Positions 60,042 to 64,000 of a DNA stretch of 64,000 nt are shown here, piece after piece. Within the stretch, counting starts at the first letter, position 1, and every line of letters begins with the position of its first letter. Both the position numbers and the translations under genes were made by a program. A model generated the notes under the pieces. The model was not told where the DNA came from. It made no database searches and worked only from the letters and a program-made list of their open reading frames with translations. Location of the stretch: positions 1 to 64,000 of the forward strand of contig JADKHC010000002.1 of NCBI GenBank assembly GCA_016721945.1, written 5' to 3'. The stretch is from Verrucomicrobiota bacterium. GTDB taxonomy: Bacteria; Verrucomicrobiota; Verrucomicrobiia; Opitutales; Opitutaceae.

Positions 60042-60073
60042 AAGCGCGACAGCCGGGAAGGGCTGCCGCGCTT
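60042..60073 (-). terminator. Terminator of the fabF gene
   Basis: AAGCGCG.CAGCC and GGCTG.CGCGCTT pair; the minus strand continues into a run of seven T. Confidence 0.88.
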
Positions 60074-60087
60074 GGGAAAAGTATCGC

Positions 60088-61341
60088 TTAAATCTTGCGG
60101 AAGATGATCGACGAATTCTGTCCGCCAAAGCCGAGATTGTTGCTCTGCACTGTAGTGAGTTTTGCACTACGAGCGGTGTTCGGCACGTAGTCGAGGTCGC
60201 AGTCAGGATCGGCTTCGTGAAGATTGATTGTCGGGGGCATGACTTGATCTTGGAGTGCTTTCACGCAAACGATCGCCTCGACGCCACCTGCAGCACCGAG
60301 GAGATGGCCGGTCATCGACTTAGTCGAACTGATGGCCATCTTGCGGGCGTGGTCGCCAAAGACTTTCTTGATCGCGAGCGTCTCGAACTTGTCGTTGTAA
60401 GGAGTCGAGGTGCCGTGGGCGTTGAGATATTCGACCTCCTCGGGCGCGACACCGGCGGACTTGAGCGCGTTGCGCATGGCGAGGGCGAGGCCTTTGCCAT
60501 CGGGATCTGGCTGGGTGATGTGGAACGCATCGCAGCTCGCAGCATAACCAGCAACTTCGCAGTAAATTTTCGCGCCACGTTTTTGGGCGTGTTCGAGCGA
60601 TTCAAGAACGAGGATGCCAGCACCTTCGCCCATGATGAAACCATCGCGACCAAGTGAGAACGGACGGCTGGAGGTTTTCGGATCATCGTTGCGCGTGCTC
60701 ATGGCTTTCATCGAGCAGAAGCTCGCGACCGCGAAGGGCGTGATGGCTGCTTCGGCACCACCGGCAATCATGATGTCGGCATCGCCACGGCGAATGACGT
60801 GCATCGCTTCACCGAGTGCGTGCGTGGCTGTGGCACAGGCGGAAACGATGCCGAAGTTGGGGCCGCGGGCACCAATCTCGATCGCGAAAAGTCCGCTACA
60901 GATATTGCCGATCAGTGAGGGAATCGTGAACGGGGAAACTTTACGCGGGCCTTTGTCGAAGAGGTTTTTCAACTGATCTTCGTAGGTCTTCATGCCGCCG
61001 ATACCCGAACCAATGATGACGCCTACGCGGTCGCCATCTTCCTTGGTCATATCGAGGCCGCTGTCCTTAAATGCCTGTTTAGCAGCGATGAAGCCGAACT
61101 GGGTGTAGCGGTCGTTGCGACGCGCTTCCTTCGGATCCATGAATTTCTCCGGCTGCCAGTCACGGACTTCAGCGCTGATCTGACAGGCAAAATTCGTCGG
61201 ATCAAACAGCGTGGTACGGTCGATGCCGCATTGGCCTGCGACCAGATTTTTCCAGAACGTGTCAACATCTTGGCCGAGCGAGGCGATGGCGCCAAGACCG
61301 GTCACTACGACACGTTGAGAGGGAGGGAGCGTTGTGGACAT
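60088..61341 (-). CDS. fabF: 3-oxoacyl-ACP synthase II (FabF)
   Basis: 417 residues from the ATG at 61341; 16 upstream residues in frame are not family-like. Catalytic Cys169 in VSACATATHALGEAM, first His in NAHGTSTPYND, second in TKSMTGHLLGAAG, and NNLGFGGQNSS at the C-terminus. It elongates acyl-ACP. Order on the minus strand is fabG-acpP-fabF. Confidence 0.97.
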   Translation of the reverse strand: MSTTLPPSQRVVVTGLGAIASLGQDVDTFWKNLVAGQCGIDRTTLFDPTNFACQISAEVRDWQPEKFMDPKEARRNDRYTQFGFIAAKQAFKDSGLDMTKEDGDRVGVIIGSGIGGMKTYEDQLKNLFDKGPRKVSPFTIPSLIGNICSGLFAIEIGARGPNFGIVSACATATHALGEAMHVIRRGDADIMIAGGAEAAITPFAVASFCSMKAMSTRNDDPKTSSRPFSLGRDGFIMGEGAGILVLESLEHAQKRGAKIYCEVAGYAASCDAFHITQPDPDGKGLALAMRNALKSAGVAPEEVEYLNAHGTSTPYNDKFETLAIKKVFGDHARKMAISSTKSMTGHLLGAAGGVEAIVCVKALQDQVMPPTINLHEADPDCDLDYVPNTARSAKLTTVQSNNLGFGGQNSSIIFRKI

Positions 61342-61479
61342 GCGTTCTAAAAAAGGAGGGAGATTTTCGGGTTTAAGCGAAACAGACAATCAAAAGAAAA
61401 ACCTAGTAGCTATGATGCCCCGGCTTTGCCTTGAAGTTTATAGTGCGCGTCAGATTGCGCCGAGGGCGTAAATGAAAAA

Positions 61480-61526
61480 GGCGTCCTACCGGTAAGTCTC
61501 GTGGATGCGAGGCCCGGTAGAACGCC
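61480..61526 (-). terminator. Terminator or processing hairpin between acpP and fabF
   Basis: GGCGTCCTACCGG (61480-61492) and CCGGTAGAACGCC (61514-61526) pair with one mismatch; the minus strand follows with CCTTTTTC. Partial read-through to fabF would let acpP be made in excess, as is common for acpP. Confidence 0.75.
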
Positions 61527-61545
61527 GAAATTGAAGCGTGGCTGA

Positions 61546-61806
61546 TTAAGCCGCTGCCTTCGACTTGATGTAGTCGATCACCTGACCGACTGTCGTGAGC
61601 TTCTCGGCATCAGATTCAGGGATTTCGCCCTTAATCTCATCCTTGAACTCTTCTTCGAAAGCCATGATCAGCTCGACGGTGTCGAGCGAGTCAGCGCCAA
61701 GATCGTCAAGAAACGAGGCCTGGGGAGTGATCTGTTCTTCGTTAACGTTAAGTTGATTAACGATGATTTCTTTGACGCGTTGTTCGATGGTTTTTTGGTC
61801 AGCCAT
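61546..61806 (-). CDS. acpP: Acyl carrier protein
   Basis: 86 residues from the ATG at 61806. Ser40 in DLGADSLDTVELIMAFEEEF is the phosphopantetheine site. Acidic four-helix protein, full family length. It carries acyl chains for fatty acid and lipid A synthesis. Starts 30 bp after fabG. Confidence 0.97.
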   Translation of the reverse strand: MADQKTIEQRVKEIIVNQLNVNEEQITPQASFLDDLGADSLDTVELIMAFEEEFKDEIKGEIPESDAEKLTTVGQVIDYIKSKAAA

Positions 61807-61835
61807 GATGGGTTGTTTTCTGCGGGTTGAAAGGG

Positions 61836-62576
61836 TCACATCGCCATGCCGCCGTCAACGGTAAAAACTTGGCCTGTGATATAGTTTGCTTCTTCACTGC
61901 ATAGAAATGCGACAGCAGCAGCGATATCGGAGGGTTCGCCGAAGCGTTGCATGGGGATCATTCCGGTGGCGGCTTTTTGCACTTCTTCGCCCAAAACGGA
62001 GGTCATATCGGTCTTAATGAAGCCGGGGGCGACGACATTAGCGGTAACGCCTCGTTTGGCAAATTCCTTGGCGATAGCCTTGGTGAAAGCGATCATACCA
62101 CCCTTGGCGGCGGCGTAGTTGGCCTGGCCGGCGTTGCCGACGATGCCGACGACTGAGGCGATATTCACAATGCGGCCGTAGCGCGCGCGGCACATGGGCC
62201 AGCCGATGGCTTTGCTCCAGTGGAAGGCGCTGGTGAGATTGGTTTGGATGACGGCGTTCCAGTCGTCTTCAGACATGCGGGCGATGAGTCCGTCGCGGGT
62301 GATGCCGGCGTTGTTTACGAGAATGTCGATCTTGCCGTACTCTTTAAGGAGCTCCTCGGCGGCTTTGACCACCGCCGGACCGTCGGAGACGTCCACAGCT
62401 AAAGCTTTGGCTTTGCCGCCAGCGGCAGTGATGGCAGCGGCGACCGCACCGCAGCTTTCAGCGGATTTCGAAACACAGATGACGTTGACGCCGTTCTTGG
62501 CGAGCGTCTCGGCAATGGCTTTGCCAATGCCACGACCTGCGCCGGTGACGAGAGCGGTGCGATTATTAAATGTCAT
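61836..62576 (-). CDS. fabG: 3-oxoacyl-ACP reductase
   Basis: 246 residues. Short-chain dehydrogenase with TGAGRGIG (11-18), NNAG (88-91) and the catalytic Ser141, Tyr154, Lys158 in the FabG pattern. C-terminus GQVFTVDGGMAM. It reduces 3-oxoacyl-ACP with NADPH. First gene of the fab cluster. Confidence 0.96.
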   Translation of the reverse strand: MTFNNRTALVTGAGRGIGKAIAETLAKNGVNVICVSKSAESCGAVAAAITAAGGKAKALAVDVSDGPAVVKAAEELLKEYGKIDILVNNAGITRDGLIARMSEDDWNAVIQTNLTSAFHWSKAIGWPMCRARYGRIVNIASVVGIVGNAGQANYAAAKGGMIAFTKAIAKEFAKRGVTANVVAPGFIKTDMTSVLGEEVQKAATGMIPMQRFGEPSDIAAAVAFLCSEEANYITGQVFTVDGGMAM

Positions 62577-62648
62577 AGAGCCGCAAGGTTGGGCGAAGCG
62601 GCCGACGTGGGGCGAGCAGAAAAGTTTTGAACGCTTTTAGCAGAAATG

Positions 62649-62720
62649 TGTAGGAGCCTGCTTGCAGGCGATGATCGGTTTGTTCGTAGCTCGTGAATCG
62701 CCTGCAAGCAGGCTCCTACA
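62649..62720. repeat. REPIN-like palindrome between cysJ-like gene and fabG
   Basis: 24-bp arms at 62649-62672 and 62697-62720 (TGTAGGAGCCTGCTTGCAGG...) are perfectly inverted around 24 bp. Each arm is itself a hairpin (CCTGCTTGCAGG). The pattern TGTAGGAG..GCTTGC resembles the Pseudomonas REP consensus as I recall it. Confidence 0.85.
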
Positions 62721-62732
62721 AAAAAGACACCA

Positions 62733-63908
62733 TTAGTACACGTCGCGCTGGTAACGTTTATCCTTTTTCATCTGCTTAACGTAATCAGTTGCCTGCTCAG
62801 GCGTCAGCCCACCCTGTGCGGCGATGATTTCGTGGAGTGCGGCATCGACATCCTTGGCCATGCGTTTGGCATCGCCGCAGACATATATGTGGGCGCCCGC
62901 TTGCAGCCACGTCCAAAGTTCGGCGGCGCTTTCACGCATCTTGTCCTGCACGTAAACCTTCGCGTCCTGATCGCGCGACCAAGCAGTATCGAGGCGAGTG
63001 AGCCCGCCCCGAACCAGTTGCTCGCTCCATTCTTCCTCGTAGAGAAAATCGTTGGCGCGTTGCTGGTCGCCAAAAAACAACCAGTTGCGCCCCGTCGCGC
63101 CAGCCGCGACGCGATCCTGCACAAACGCCCGGAAGGGCGCGATACCCGTGCCCGGCCCGATCATGATCACGTCTTTCGACAAATCCTCCGGCGGGCCGAA
63201 ATGTGAATGCGATACGAACACCGGCACGAGCGCGCTACCCACCGGCGTGCGATCCGCCATGAAGGTTGTACACACGCCGAAACGTGGACGCTGGTTGATC
63301 TCGTAACGCACCACCGCCACGGTCAGGTGAATCTCGTTCGGGTATTCACGCGGCGACGACGCGATCGAGTAAAGCCGTGGCATGAGCTTGCGCAGATGAT
63401 CGACGAACTCCTGCGGCGTGAGTTTCGCACTGGGAAATTCCGCCAAAATATCGGTGTACTCGTTGTGTTCGAGATAACGCGTGAGCAGTTCCTTCGCATC
63501 GGGCGCGAGTAAACCCTCGAGTTTTGCCGACTCCGCCGGAGCCGCCGCCTTAGCGAGCAGTGTATTCAGAATTTTGGACGTCGGTGAGTTCAACGCCAGC
63601 CGTGTGAGCAATGCTTCGCGCAGCGTGATCGGTTCGTGAAGTTTCAACATCGAGGGCGAAACCGGCTCGTCGCCGATCGCACCGAGACATTGCAAAACCG
63701 CCGCCACGTCGCGCGGATCGTTGGACGGATAAACCCCGAGCGAATCGCCCGCCTTATAGTGTAGTCCGCTGCCGATGAGGTTCACCACAAAGTGCCGCGT
63801 TTCCTTCTGCGAACCCGCTTTGCTCAACAGCCGATTCTCTGTGATGAGCGCATGGAAGGGGTTATCCTTGTCGAAAACAGGCAGGTCGGTGGTGACGTGG
63901 GAGGACAT
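62733..63908 (-). CDS. CysJ-like NADPH reductase (FAD and NADPH domains only)
   Basis: 391 residues. FAD-binding RLYSIASSPREYPNEIHLTV, NADPH site GPGTGIAPFRAFVQDR, YVCGDAKRMAKDVDAAL and the C-terminal RDVY with the aromatic residue that stacks on FAD. It matches the CysJ/cytochrome P450 reductase catalytic half, but the N-terminal flavodoxin domain is missing. It may serve as the flavoprotein of an assimilatory sulfite reductase whose other subunit lies elsewhere, or as a ferredoxin/flavodoxin reductase. Confidence 0.88.
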   Translation of the reverse strand: MSSHVTTDLPVFDKDNPFHALITENRLLSKAGSQKETRHFVVNLIGSGLHYKAGDSLGVYPSNDPRDVAAVLQCLGAIGDEPVSPSMLKLHEPITLREALLTRLALNSPTSKILNTLLAKAAAPAESAKLEGLLAPDAKELLTRYLEHNEYTDILAEFPSAKLTPQEFVDHLRKLMPRLYSIASSPREYPNEIHLTVAVVRYEINQRPRFGVCTTFMADRTPVGSALVPVFVSHSHFGPPEDLSKDVIMIGPGTGIAPFRAFVQDRVAAGATGRNWLFFGDQQRANDFLYEEEWSEQLVRGGLTRLDTAWSRDQDAKVYVQDKMRESAAELWTWLQAGAHIYVCGDAKRMAKDVDAALHEIIAAQGGLTPEQATDYVKQMKKDKRYQRDVY

Positions 63909-64000
63909 GATTAACTTGTGGCTGACGGGCTTGCGGTAGCGCCCTACTTAAAGGAAGGCGGCACACGAGCTTGCTTCGCCGGGAAATTTCACCCCAACTG

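Noticed and set aside
1..64000. CRISPR array, prophage, IS element or toxin-antitoxin pair
   Set aside because: Repeats are inverted and irregularly spaced, not direct with unique spacers; no transposase, integrase or phage structural gene was seen.

Overview
The window looks like a chromosomal segment of a GC-rich, Gram-negative bacterium, most likely a Verrucomicrobiota of the Opitutaceae type (inference from gene content and order; no rRNA marker is present). Supporting points are a lipid A/LPS gene set (hldA, gmhB, kdsC, lptC-like, lptA, lptB, lpxI) together with HPr kinase, a fused E1 alpha-beta 2-oxoacid dehydrogenase, many outer-membrane and TonB_C/PEGA proteins, and intergenic spaces full of short inverted repeats. 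I saw no rRNA, tRNA, CRISPR array, transposase or prophage.

Layout. 1-9.6 kb: the 5' part of an hrpA helicase gene (running off the left edge), then small single genes (LysR-type HTH-only protein, DUF4197, rlmJ, YhcH, Nudix, DUF192, M24 peptidase). 9.6-15 kb: heptose genes (hldA, gmhB), mutM, a cupin, tlyA, nadK. 15.4-18.4 kb: a decayed MmeI-like restriction-modification gene. 18.4-19.7 kb: a repeat-rich stretch and a SUI1-family operon. 19.9-25.4 kb: the 2-oxoglutarate dehydrogenase operon (odhA, odhB, lpdA). 25.4-28.2 kb: a tandem TonB_C protein and a tagaturonate-epimerase-like protein. 28.4-34.7 kb: the most unusual locus, a giant coiled-coil protein with a degenerate receiver domain, divergent from a 938-residue protein combining an actin-like domain, a Pro-rich linker, a membrane helix, PEGA domains and TonB_C. 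35-38.3 kb: paralogous lipoproteins around a HAD phosphatase, rpiB, a MarR regulator. 38.4-44.8 kb: fused E1, kdsC, lptC-like, lptA, lptB, hprK, rph. 44.9-49.3 kb: low-GC orphans, a beta-barrel protein and leuS. 49.5-54.3 kb: an exopolysaccharide export locus (FecR-like protein, outer-membrane barrel, Wza-like protein, Wzc-like tyrosine kinase). 54.4-59.9 kb: lpxI, a BFN-domain protein, dus, a lytic transglycosylase, an HDOD-GAF protein. 60-63.9 kb: fabF, acpP, fabG and a CysJ-like reductase on the minus strand.

How it works together. Much of the window serves the cell envelope: heptose and Kdo synthesis, LPS transport, exopolysaccharide export, fatty-acid elongation, peptidoglycan cleavage and lipoproteins. 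Central carbon metabolism (odhA-odhB-lpdA, fused E1, rpiB) and carbon-flow control (hprK) are interleaved.

Three things stand out. First, the receiver/coiled-coil gene at 28380-31659 is interrupted by an 8-base homopolymer; removing one base restores a complete receiver fold with its aspartate at residue 53. Second, short palindromic repeats that are normally intergenic lie in frame inside hrpA, odhB and lpdA, and one supplies the nadK stop codon. Third, the MmeI-like gene is a pseudogene whose middle part is far more AT-rich than its ends.
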